Source: Spiribacter sp. 2438 (GTDB lineage Bacteria; Pseudomonadota; Gammaproteobacteria; Nitrococcales; Nitrococcaceae). Taken from it: 64,000 nt of DNA. Within the stretch, counting starts at the first letter, position 1. Every line of letters starts with the position of its first letter. This document shows, piece by piece, positions 50,408-59,121 of this stretch. The stretch covers positions 186,001 to 250,000 of the forward strand of contig NZ_CP046046.1 of assembly GCF_009676705.1 (NCBI RefSeq), written 5' to 3'. The notes below the pieces were generated by a model, which worked only from the letters and a program-made list of their open reading frames with translations, ran no database searches and was not told the DNA's origin. Both the position numbers and the translations under genes were made by a program.

Positions 50408-51619
50408 ATGAGCACGCTGGCTGAGGCCATTAATGGCGAATCCCCCCGCCGCGCCGCTGGCGCGCTGGGGGGAGATCGTTTTGTGATCACCAGTGTCCTG
50501 CTGGCCGGCGCGATTCTGGGCGCCATGGTCTGGTCCCTGGGATCCCCGCGGCTTTTTTGGCTTTATCTGATCGGCGGCGGGCTGGGGGTTGCCCTGTACC
50601 ATGCCGCTTTCGGGTTTACGGCGGGGTGGCGCAACTTCATCGTTCGGCGCCGCAGCCGGGGGTTGCGCGCTCAGCTGTTGCTGATTGGGATCGCTTCGGT
50701 GCTGTTCATTCCGGTGATTGCCGCCGGGCAGGCCAACGGCAACATCGCCCCCGTGGGTGGCTTCGTGGTGCTGGGCAGTTTCCTGTTCGGCCTGGGGATG
50801 CAGCTTGGCGGGGGGTGCGGCTCGGGCACGTTGTTCACCGTGGCTGCCGGCAACCGGCGCATGCTGATCACCCTGCTGGCATTCATCGCCGGGTCCGTGA
50901 TTGGCACCCTGCACCTGCCCTGGTGGTTGTCCGGTCCGAACATGGGCCCGGTCAATCTCGCCCTGACTTTTGACCCCCTCGGCGGCATCCTCCTGCAGGT
51001 GGCCCTGCTGGCTGCACTGGGCTGGGTCATCATGGCAGTGGAGCGGGAGCGTCATGGAGACGTGGAGCGGCTTCTGATGGCGCCGGGGCAGTCCTGGTGG
51101 CGGACACTGATTACCGGCAACTGGCCCCTGCTGTGGGGGGTTGTGGCCCTGGCCGGCCTGGGGCTGCTCACGTTGCTGGTCGCCGGCCAACCCTGGGGCA
51201 TCACCTTTGCCTTCACCCTCTGGGGCGCCAAGGCTCTGGCCGCGGTGGGGGTGGACATGAGCCAGTTTGAATACTGGACCTGGAGTTACCCCGCCCAGGT
51301 GCTGGAGCAGAGTGTGCTGCTTGAGGTCACGTCGGTCATGGCCTTCGGCCTGATCCTGGGTGCCATGCTGGCGGCTGGCCTGGCGGGTCGTTATAACGCC
51401 GGCAGCCTGAACCGCCTTGGACTCGGTAACGTCAGTGCGGCGGTGATCGGCGGGCTGCTGATGGGGTACGGCGCCCGGCTGGCATTCGGCTGCAACATCG
51501 GCGCCTTTTTCAGTGGCATTGCCACCGGCAGCCTGCATGGCTGGGTGTGGTTTGTTTTCGGTTTTCTCGGGTCCATCGTCGGCGTCGCCCTGCGTCCTCG
51601 CTTTGGCATGGAGAACTAG
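50408..51619 (+). CDS. YeeE/YedE family thiosulfate-transporter-like protein
   Basis: The 403-residue membrane protein has about nine or more hydrophobic segments in two halves and the conserved cysteine motifs GGGCGSGTLF (about residues 137-146) and FGCNIGAFFSGIATGSLHG (about residues 360-378), as in TsuA, the thiosulfate importer. It lies 16 bases after the rhodanese gene and is followed by a 33-residue membrane protein. A second family member begins at the left window edge (1-184). Confidence 0.9.
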   Translation: MSTLAEAINGESPRRAAGALGGDRFVITSVLLAGAILGAMVWSLGSPRLFWLYLIGGGLGVALYHAAFGFTAGWRNFIVRRRSRGLRAQLLLIGIASVLFIPVIAAGQANGNIAPVGGFVVLGSFLFGLGMQLGGGCGSGTLFTVAAGNRRMLITLLAFIAGSVIGTLHLPWWLSGPNMGPVNLALTFDPLGGILLQVALLAALGWVIMAVERERHGDVERLLMAPGQSWWRTLITGNWPLLWGVVALAGLGLLTLLVAGQPWGITFAFTLWGAKALAAVGVDMSQFEYWTWSYPAQVLEQSVLLEVTSVMAFGLILGAMLAAGLAGRYNAGSLNRLGLGNVSAAVIGGLLMGYGARLAFGCNIGAFFSGIATGSLHGWVWFVFGFLGSIVGVALRPRFGMEN

Positions 51620-51620
51620 G

Positions 51621-51722
51621 GTGAGTGACCGCCGACCCCCCTACAGCCGGACTGCCCTGCTGGTGACGCTGGCCATCATCATCGCCCTGGTGGCTTTCGA
51701 CCACCTGGCCAGCGCTGCCTGA
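51621..51722 (+). CDS. 33-residue single-span membrane microprotein
   Basis: GTG 51621 lies one base after the transporter stop, with GGAG ten bases upstream, and opens a 33-codon frame. The product has a basic N-terminus (SDRRPPYSRT) and one hydrophobic helix (ALLVTLAIIIALVAF) ending in DHLASAA. Such proteins often sit beside transporters as accessory subunits. Too short to judge by homology by eye; the membrane helix and coupling to the transporter support it. Confidence 0.55.
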   Translation: MSDRRPPYSRTALLVTLAIIIALVAFDHLASAA

Positions 51723-51736
51723 CAACGCCAGGCAGC
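51714..51736 (+). repeat. hairpin at end of the rhodanese-transporter unit
   Basis: GCTGCCTG and CAGGCAGC form an 8-bp perfect stem with a 7-base loop overlapping the microprotein stop codon. There is no T-tract, so it is not a standard intrinsic terminator; it may protect the mRNA end. The convergent deacetylase gene ends 20 bases further. Confidence 0.6.
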
Positions 51737-51755
51737 GTTCCCGGCCGACGGTCTG

Positions 51756-52775
51756 TCAACCGGCTGACAATCCGCGGATCAGGTGCTCGGTGTTCAGGGT
51801 CAGGCTGTCGTAGTGATAGCCGCCCTCCTGAATCACCAGAGTTGGCAGGTCCATGGAGGCAATCCGGCGCCCCAGCGTCTCAATGTCTTCCGACTCCACG
51901 GCGATTTTGGCCTGGGGGTCTTCCCGATAAATATCAAATCCGCTGGATAACACCAGGGCATCCGGCGCGAATAGTCGGACCGCGGTCAGGGCCTCGTCGA
52001 GGCGCTGGAAAAAGGCATCGCTGCCGGAGCCATGGGGCAGCGGCAGATTGATGTTGTATCCGAGGCCCGGCCCTTCGCCGCGCTCGTCCTCAAAACCCGT
52101 GACCACCGGGTAGAAGTTGGTGGGATCGCCGTGAATGGACACGTAGAGCACGTCGCTGCGCGGGTAAAAGATCTCCTGAATGCCCTGTCCATGATGGACG
52201 TCAGTATCCAGAATGGCGACGCGGCTGTAGCGCTGGCGCAGATGCTCCGCGGCAATCGCGGCGTTGTTGAGGTAGCAGAAGCCACCCGCCGCATCCACCC
52301 GGGCGTGGTGCCCCGGCGGCCGGCAGAGCGCAAAGCTCATGGGCTCACCGGCCAGGATGTCGTCCGCCGCCGTCAGGGCCCCCTGTGCGGACCAGTAGGC
52401 CGCCTCCCAGGTGTGTTCGCCTACCGGGCAGCTGCCGTCCGCCAGATAGCAGGCGGCTTCGGCCAGAATGCCGCGCAGCGGGTTGGGTGAGCGGACGTAG
52501 ATGTTCGACAGCACTTCCGGGCCCCAATCCTCCGGCATGGCCTCCCAGCGGCGGTGACAGGATTCGAGGAACCGCAGATAGCCCAGATCATGAACCCGGC
52601 TGATGGGCCGGATGCCGTGATCCACCACGGGGCATTCGGTCACCCCGGCGTTGCCGAGACCGCCGCGAATATGCCCGGTGCGCTCGGGGATTTCCTGGGG
52701 GGCTCGCATTTGTCCGCGGGTGAGGTAGGTGCGCGGATGGTGCAGATCCTGGCGGCTGTCGAAATAGGCTTTCAC
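51756..52775 (-). CDS. acetylpolyamine amidohydrolase (histone-deacetylase family)
   Basis: A GTG start at 52775 with GAGG upstream gives 339 residues beginning VKAYFD, the typical start of the family. Catalytic and zinc residues are visible: PPGHHARVD (His pair), DTDVHHGQG (zinc Asp and His) and SGFDIYREDP (zinc Asp). The family removes acetyl groups from polyamines such as acetylspermidine and acetylputrescine. Length and start fit the bacterial APAH clade better than acetoin-utilisation AcuC. Upstream lies the tRNA-Arg duplication region. The gene has no partner in the same direction. Confidence 0.88.
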   Translation of the reverse strand: MKAYFDSRQDLHHPRTYLTRGQMRAPQEIPERTGHIRGGLGNAGVTECPVVDHGIRPISRVHDLGYLRFLESCHRRWEAMPEDWGPEVLSNIYVRSPNPLRGILAEAACYLADGSCPVGEHTWEAAYWSAQGALTAADDILAGEPMSFALCRPPGHHARVDAAGGFCYLNNAAIAAEHLRQRYSRVAILDTDVHHGQGIQEIFYPRSDVLYVSIHGDPTNFYPVVTGFEDERGEGPGLGYNINLPLPHGSGSDAFFQRLDEALTAVRLFAPDALVLSSGFDIYREDPQAKIAVESEDIETLGRRIASMDLPTLVIQEGGYHYDSLTLNTEHLIRGLSAG

Positions 52776-52842
52776 GGTGTCGATATCCTCGGGCTTGGCA
52801 GATGCCGGAATAATGCCGACGAAAGCGACCCATGCCAACGGG

Positions 52843-52863
52843 GATGGCGCGCCTGGCAGGATT
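52843..52863 (-). repeat. copy of tRNA-Arg 3' end (attachment-site-like)
   Basis: The 21 bases at 52843-52863 repeat the tRNA-Arg 3' end and its flank at 53033-53053 with a single C/T mismatch, exactly 190 bases apart and in the same orientation, including the CCA and acceptor strand. This is what integrase attachment at a tRNA 3' end leaves behind. Confidence 0.75.
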
Positions 52864-52959
52864 GCGGCAGCGCCTGTCGGCGCTTTGCCCTTCGGGTTCG
52901 CGTCGCTGCGCGCCGCGACGCTGGCCGCCTCCGGCGGCCGGTCGAACCTGTCATTGTCT

Positions 52960-52977
52960 GGTCGCAGGTTCGAATCC
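52960..52977 (+). repeat. inverted copy of tRNA-Arg T-arm
   Basis: GGTCGCAGGTTCGAATCC is a perfect 18-base inverted copy of tRNA-Arg positions 53049-53066 (T-arm and part of the variable region). It is flanked by its own short stem (TCGAACCTG 52942-52950 with CAGGTTCGA 52965-52973). It may be a tRNA fragment from a recombination or element end; no complete tRNA can be folded here. Confidence 0.7.
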
Positions 52978-53034
52978 CGAGTGACTCGATCCCGGTGCCC
53001 TGGATCGACGTCGGAATCTCATGACGGGGGAAGA

Positions 53035-53111
53035 TGGCGCGCCCGGCAGGATTCGAACCTGCGACCTTCGGCTTCGGAGGCCGACACTCTATCCAGCTGA
53101 GCTACGGGCGC
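53035..53111 (-). tRNA. tRNA-Arg (CCG)
   Basis: Minus-strand cloverleaf: acceptor GCGCCCG/CGGGCGC, D-arm GCTCAGCTGGATAGAGT, anticodon stem TCGGC/GCCGA with loop CTCCGAA (anticodon CCG), T-arm GCAGGTTCGAATCCTGC, discriminator G and an encoded CCA. Length is 77 nt. Its 3' end is repeated 190 bases away (52843-52863) and its T-arm is inverted at 52960-52977. The divergent cytochrome gene starts 109 bases to the right. Confidence 0.98.
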
Positions 53112-53220
53112 GAACGCAGGAATTGTAACGTCAACGTCCATCCGGGGATAGTCTCAGTTTCCCAATGCGGCCATTGCGGATATACTTCGAAGAGGTAGGG
53201 ATCGGACTTAGGATTGGGTC

Positions 53221-53724
53221 GTGAGCGTCTCAGAAGACAATATTTTTCTCCGTAATTTTGCGCTGGTTCTCGCTGGATTGGTCGCGGTTGCCGTTCTGCT
53301 GGTGGTGTTCGCCAATGTGTTCTTTGGCATGGACGACCCGGCGCGGCAGGAATTGGCCGAAGAGCGGGCGCTGCAGAACTTCGAGCCCAGTTATGCGGTT
53401 CGGCTGACGGGTGAGCCCGCACCGGGCGCAGCGGCGGCCGATGAAGAGGCTGACGAGGTCGTCGAGGTCCGCAGTGGTGAGCAAGTGACCCAGGCCGTCT
53501 GTATCGCCTGTCACCAGGGCGACTTCCTGAACGCCCCGGGGGTGGGTGATGTCGCTGCCTGGGATGAGCGCATCGGCAAGGGCTGGCAGACGCTGGTGGA
53601 TCACACCGTCAACGGCTTTGGCAGCATGCCGGCCCAGGGAGGGGCGGCGACCGAAGAAGAGATTCGCGCCGCCATTGAGTGGATGGTCGAAGACCAGACG
53701 GGTCTGGAAATCCCGGAATCCTGA
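53221..53724 (+). CDS. membrane-anchored c-type cytochrome (c5-like)
   Basis: The 167-residue protein starts with GTG, has one hydrophobic anchor (about residues 13-37), an acidic linker and a C-terminal cytochrome c domain with CIACH and the distal Met in GSMPAQGG, followed by EEEIRAAIEWM, as in cytochrome c5. It is a periplasmic electron carrier held to the inner membrane. Single-gene unit; convergent with comM 32 bases away. Confidence 0.92.
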   Translation: MSVSEDNIFLRNFALVLAGLVAVAVLLVVFANVFFGMDDPARQELAEERALQNFEPSYAVRLTGEPAPGAAAADEEADEVVEVRSGEQVTQAVCIACHQGDFLNAPGVGDVAAWDERIGKGWQTLVDHTVNGFGSMPAQGGAATEEEIRAAIEWMVEDQTGLEIPES

Positions 53725-53756
53725 TTGATCCGCATCTTGGCGTATTGTCCAGGGGA

Positions 53757-55268
53757 TCAAGCGCTATCTGACGGTCTGATCTGCTCGCGATAGCCCAATG
53801 CTTCGGCGATGTGACGTTCGCCAATCCCATCGGAGTTTTCCAGGTCGGCGATGGTCCGGGCGACGCGCAGGCAGCGATGAAACGCACGGGCGGACAGGTT
53901 GAGCCGGTCGCAGGCCCGGCTCAGCAGGATCCTGCCCCGCTGATCCACCGGGCAGCGCTTTTCTACCTCCCTCGCCGGGATATGGGCGGCTACCATGCCG
54001 TCACGCGCAAGCTGGCGCTGACGGGCATCGGCCGCCCGCCGGGCAACGGCGGCGGTAGGCTCCCCCGCTGACAAATCCCCGAGCTCCGTGGGCGACACCC
54101 TCGGCACATCAATCTGCATGTCTATGCGATCCAGCAGCGGGCCGCTGATTCGGCTTCGATAGCGCTGAACCTGAGGGGGCGTACAGCGGCAACCGTGACC
54201 GTCCTCCCCCAGATACCCACAGGGGCATGGGTTCATGGCGGCCACCAGTTGAAACCGGGCGGGGAAGCGCAGACGGGCATGGGCCCGGGAAATGTGGATC
54301 TCGCCGGTCTCCAGCGGTTCCCGCAGCGCCTCCAGGGCATCCCGCGGAAATTCCGGGAGTTCGTCCAGAAACAGTACGCCGTGGTGAGCCAGCGAAATCT
54401 CCCCGGGGCGGGGGATTCGACCGCCGCCGGTGAGGGCGCGCGACGAGGCGGTATGGTGGGGCTGGCGAAATGGCCGCTGGCCCCAGTGGGTCGGGTTGAA
54501 AGCGCCTTCCCCCACGGACTGAAGCGCGGCGGCTTCGATGGCCTCTTGCCGACTCATGGGCGGCAGAAGACCCGGTAGCCGTGCCGCCAGCATGCTCTTG
54601 CCGCTTCCCGGCGGGCCCTGCATCAGCAGGCTGTGAGCGCCGGCGGCGGCGATCTCCAGGGCGCGCCGGGCGCGATGCTGCCCGCGGACATCGGCCAGGT
54701 CCGGAACCGTTGCTTCCTCGGTGGATGGATGGGCGGGTTCGCCAACCCGAGGCAGCGTCCGCACGCCGGCCAGATGGGCGCAGACGTCGAGGAGGTGCCC
54801 GGCCTGGCGGACCTCGCCGCCCGCCAGGGCCGCTTCCTGCGCATTCTCCCGGGCCACCAGCAGCCACTCGTCTTCGCGAACGCACCGCGCCGCCATCGGT
54901 AGGGTGCCACTGACGGGCCGCAGCGCACCGGACAGTGCCAGTTCGGCGCTGAACACGCCCCCTTCCAGGGCGGCCGGATTGATCTGTCGGGAAGCGGCGA
55001 GAATCCCCAGGGCGATGGCGAGGTCGAACCGTGCGCCGTCTTTGGGCAGATCGGCGGGTGCCAGATTGACCGTGATGCGGCGACGGGGGAATTCAAAGCC
55101 ACTGGTGGTGAGGGCACCCCGCACACGATCCCTGGCTTCGCGAAGGGCCGTATCCGGCATCCCCACGATGGAGAAGGAGGGCAGGCCGCCTCCCAGATGC
55201 GTTTCGACATCAACTGTGGGGGCGTCGATGCCCAGTGCCGTGCGCGTTCGAACCACCGCCAGCGCCAT
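53757..55268 (-). CDS. comM: YifB/ComM family Mg-chelatase-like AAA ATPase
   Basis: The 503-residue protein has an N-terminal Lon-substrate-like domain (VDVETHLGGGLPSFSIVGMPD), Walker A (GPPGSGKSMLA), GEISLAHHGVLFLDELPEF, the cysteine pair PCPCGYLG and the C-terminal helical domain. ComM is a helicase that promotes branch migration during natural transformation. A strong ribosome site (AAAGGAGG) precedes ATG 55268. It follows ubiK; this order next to glnK-amtB is conserved in Pseudomonas-like genomes. Confidence 0.95.
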   Translation of the reverse strand: MALAVVRTRTALGIDAPTVDVETHLGGGLPSFSIVGMPDTALREARDRVRGALTTSGFEFPRRRITVNLAPADLPKDGARFDLAIALGILAASRQINPAALEGGVFSAELALSGALRPVSGTLPMAARCVREDEWLLVARENAQEAALAGGEVRQAGHLLDVCAHLAGVRTLPRVGEPAHPSTEEATVPDLADVRGQHRARRALEIAAAGAHSLLMQGPPGSGKSMLAARLPGLLPPMSRQEAIEAAALQSVGEGAFNPTHWGQRPFRQPHHTASSRALTGGGRIPRPGEISLAHHGVLFLDELPEFPRDALEALREPLETGEIHISRAHARLRFPARFQLVAAMNPCPCGYLGEDGHGCRCTPPQVQRYRSRISGPLLDRIDMQIDVPRVSPTELGDLSAGEPTAAVARRAADARQRQLARDGMVAAHIPAREVEKRCPVDQRGRILLSRACDRLNLSARAFHRCLRVARTIADLENSDGIGERHIAEALGYREQIRPSDSA

Positions 55269-55319
55269 GTTGGCCTACCTCCTTTATGTGAGGCAGGCCA
55301 GCGGCTGACAGAGGCTGCG

Positions 55320-55592
55320 TCAGGGCGTTTCGGACTCGGAGTCAGGGCCTGCCTTACTGCCCTCCAGGTCGGCGACGCGGGTTTCCAGCGCTTCAAGGCG
55401 CTCACGGGTCCGGGCCAGGACTTTGGCCTGGGCATCAAATTCTTCCCGGGTCACGAGATCCATGCGGTTGAATGCGCTCTGCAGCGCCACCCGCGCGTTC
55501 TTCTCCACTTCTTGCTGTAAGTCTCGAACGCCGGTCGGCAGATTGTCTGCGAACCGTTTCGCCATTTCGTCAAGCTGTTTGGGATCCAGCAT
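55320..55592 (-). CDS. ubiK: ubiquinone biosynthesis accessory factor UbiK
   Basis: The 90-residue protein begins MLDPKQLDEMAKRFAD and has the BMFP fold: an amphipathic membrane-binding helix and a coiled-coil trimer region (LARTRERLEALETRVADLE). It helps late ubiquinone steps under oxygen. ATG 55592 with GGAGG. Divergent from the glnK promoter. Confidence 0.95.
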   Translation of the reverse strand: MLDPKQLDEMAKRFADNLPTGVRDLQQEVEKNARVALQSAFNRMDLVTREEFDAQAKVLARTRERLEALETRVADLEGSKAGPDSESETP

Positions 55593-55656
55593 CGGGCACC
55601 TCCAGAAAATCTGTTCCCAGTTTAAGCGGCTGACTCGCCGAAACCCAAACGCATAT

Positions 55657-55673
55657 TGCACCACAGCGGTGCA
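55657..55673 (+). promoter_or_regulatory. NtrC-type binding site
   Basis: TGCACCACAGCGGTGCA is a 17-base palindrome (TGCACC-N5-GGTGCA) that fits the NtrC enhancer consensus. It lies about 100 bases upstream of the sigma54 promoter of glnK, the usual distance. A weaker repeat (ATTGGCGC twice, around 55698-55723) may be a second site. Confidence 0.8.
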
Positions 55674-55770
55674 TTCCCCAATTCATCCGCGCACTCTATT
55701 GGCGCGTTCCCTTATTGGCGCACCGATTCGGCCCGAATAGTCCCCTTGAAGATATGGCGCACCGCAAAAC

Positions 55771-55786
55771 TGGCACGGTCCCTGCA
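55771..55786 (+). promoter_or_regulatory. sigma54 (RpoN) promoter of glnK-amtB
   Basis: TGGCACGGTCCCTGCA contains GG at -24 and GC at -12 with the correct 10-base spacing (TGGCAC-N5-YTGCA). The start would lie near 55796, giving a leader of about 60 bases before glnK. Together with the NtrC site upstream it predicts induction under nitrogen limitation. Confidence 0.9.
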
Positions 55787-55790
55787 TTAA

Positions 55791-56195
<405 letters not shown>

Positions 56196-56217
56196 GGAAT
56201 CATTGGGAGTCTGAAAA

Positions 56218-57465
<1,248 letters not shown>

Positions 57466-57487
57466 GGGAAATCGCAATTCCCTGATC

Positions 57488-57519
57488 CACGGGCGCCCAC
57501 GGGCGCCCGTTTTTTTTTA
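57488..57519 (+). terminator. intrinsic terminator after amtB
   Basis: ACGGGCGCCC-ACG-GGCGCCCGT is a 9-10 bp GC-rich stem with a short loop followed by nine T residues. It lies 22 bases after the amtB stop. Confidence 0.95.
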
Positions 57520-57582
57520 TCCAACGGAAAAGCGTAAACTCCAGTTTGGAACAATGCGGTTCTTAATCGGGGGGGGACGGGC

Positions 57583-58467
57583 ATGAAAGTTGGTGTGATT
57601 GGTCTTGGTGTCATGGGCGCGGCGATGGCGAAACACCTGTCCACCGCCGGGCTACTTGCCGGTGTCTGGAACCGCACGGCCTCACGGGGGCAGCCCATCG
57701 CCGAGCGCCTTGATACCCATTTTGCGGACAGCCCCGCTGAGCTGGCCACACATTGCGATGTGCTCCTGACCTGTGTCAGTGCAGACCCAGACCTGGTCGA
57801 GGTGGTCGACGCGCTGATGCCAGCTCTGACTGACCGTCATGTGCTCGTAGATACCTCCACCATAGGCGTGGAGACAGTTACCGGCCTGGCTGCCCGATTG
57901 GCCGATGTGGGCGCTGGTTTTATTGATGCGCCAGTCACCGGGGGAGCCGAGGGCGCTGAAGCCGGGACATTGCAGGTCATGGCCGGTGGCGATGCGGCTT
58001 CGCTCGAGCAGGTGAGGCCTGCGTTACAGGCATTCAGCTCCGGGATTACCCATTTTGGGGCTGTTGGTGCGGGCCAGCAGGCCAAAGCCGTCAACCAGGT
58101 GCTGGTGGCCGGTATTGTGCAGGCAATCAGTGAGGCGCTGGCGTTTGCCGACGCCAGTGGGCTGGATACCAAACAACTTATACCGGTGCTTTGCTCGGGG
58201 GCAGCAGGCTGCCGACTGCTGGAGCGTCGGGGGGAGCGGGTTATTGCCGGCGATTTCGTGCCCGGGTTCCGCATGGCGCTTCATCACAAGGACCTGCGTA
58301 TCTGTCAGGATTTACTGCGCTCCATGGACATGAATCTGCCAACCGTGGAAATGACGCTCAAGCACTATGATCGGCTCATGAGCGAGGGGCACGGTGATGA
58401 AGATATTACCGCCCTGTACCGCTTCAAACGGGCCCTGTTCGAGAGCGGCAACCGGAAAAGCCTCTGA
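57583..58467 (+). CDS. NAD(P)-dependent beta-hydroxyacid dehydrogenase (3-hydroxyisobutyrate dehydrogenase family)
   Basis: The 294-residue enzyme has the Rossmann motif IGLGVMGAAMAKHL, the substrate-binding DAPVTGGAEGAEAGTL, and the catalytic Lys in AKAVNQVLVAG, plus a C-terminal helical domain. Members oxidise 3-hydroxyisobutyrate, tartronate semialdehyde or similar acids; the substrate cannot be told here. Single gene; its stop abuts that of the convergent SPOR gene. Confidence 0.92.
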   Translation: MKVGVIGLGVMGAAMAKHLSTAGLLAGVWNRTASRGQPIAERLDTHFADSPAELATHCDVLLTCVSADPDLVEVVDALMPALTDRHVLVDTSTIGVETVTGLAARLADVGAGFIDAPVTGGAEGAEAGTLQVMAGGDAASLEQVRPALQAFSSGITHFGAVGAGQQAKAVNQVLVAGIVQAISEALAFADASGLDTKQLIPVLCSGAAGCRLLERRGERVIAGDFVPGFRMALHHKDLRICQDLLRSMDMNLPTVEMTLKHYDRLMSEGHGDEDITALYRFKRALFESGNRKSL

Positions 58468-59118
58468 CTAGCCCCCGGCCCGCAGGAGGATGGAGTCGAT
58501 CTCGCGGCTGGCCATGCGCTCGCGCACCGAGTTGACGGCCTCCAGGTTATCGAACGGCCCGATGCGCACACGGTGCCAGGTTTCCCCGCCGGGCAGCTCC
58601 ACCTGCTGAACGCGGGCTTCAATGCCGAGCAGTGCCAGGCTGGCCCGCAGGGCCTCGGCGTCGCTATGGGCGCGAAAAGAACCCGCCTGCAGCAGATAGC
58701 GGCGGCCTTCCGGGGCGGCGTCGCTGCTCGCCCGGGCCGTGGACTCGGCGGGATCCGCCCCGGCATCGGCGGCAGGCGGGCTTCGGTCCTGTTCTTCGGC
58801 TGAGGGCAGAGCGCTGGAAGCGGTGGAGTCCGGCTGGCGATCGGCGGTGATGTCCACCTCCTGCTCGCTGAGCAATCGATAGAATTCGAAACGGGGTCCA
58901 TCATCAGACCCTGCCGTCACCTCTCCAGGAGCGGATTCCCCCGCCTCCCGAGCGGGCTCCTCGGCGGGGCGGGTGTGTTCCAGATGCACCAGCAGCGCGA
59001 CGAAAAGTCCCATGGCAAGGCCGGTCCCCCAGCCTGCGAGGACCTGTCGGCGGTTGTCGCCGGGGGCTCGTCGCTGGCGGGCTTGCCCCCCGGAGGCTTT
59101 TGTCGGTTTGTGAGCCAT
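58468..59118 (-). CDS. SPOR domain (FtsN-like) protein
   Basis: The 216-residue protein has a basic cytoplasmic N-terminus, one membrane segment (about residues 28-45), an acidic, low-complexity periplasmic linker and a C-terminal SPOR domain (about 140-214; GRRYLLQAGSF ... HRVRIGPFDNLEAVNSVRERM). SPOR domains bind denuded septal peptidoglycan. It follows argS by three bases, the classic location of ftsN-like genes; hslVU, which often follows, is not here. Confidence 0.9.
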   Translation of the reverse strand: MAHKPTKASGGQARQRRAPGDNRRQVLAGWGTGLAMGLFVALLVHLEHTRPAEEPAREAGESAPGEVTAGSDDGPRFEFYRLLSEQEVDITADRQPDSTASSALPSAEEQDRSPPAADAGADPAESTARASSDAAPEGRRYLLQAGSFRAHSDAEALRASLALLGIEARVQQVELPGGETWHRVRIGPFDNLEAVNSVRERMASREIDSILLRAGG

Positions 59119-59121
59119 GCT

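Noticed and set aside
50384-51538. 384-codon minus-strand frame antisense to the YeeE/YedE transporter
   Set aside because: The translation is His/Gln/Pro-rich without a fold, while the plus strand has clear membrane helices and TsuA cysteine motifs.
52838-53034. Short frames in the tRNA-Arg flank (for example on the plus strand, 52777-53100)
   Set aside because: They read through tRNA and tRNA-like repeat sequence and have no ribosome site or family pattern; treated as non-coding.
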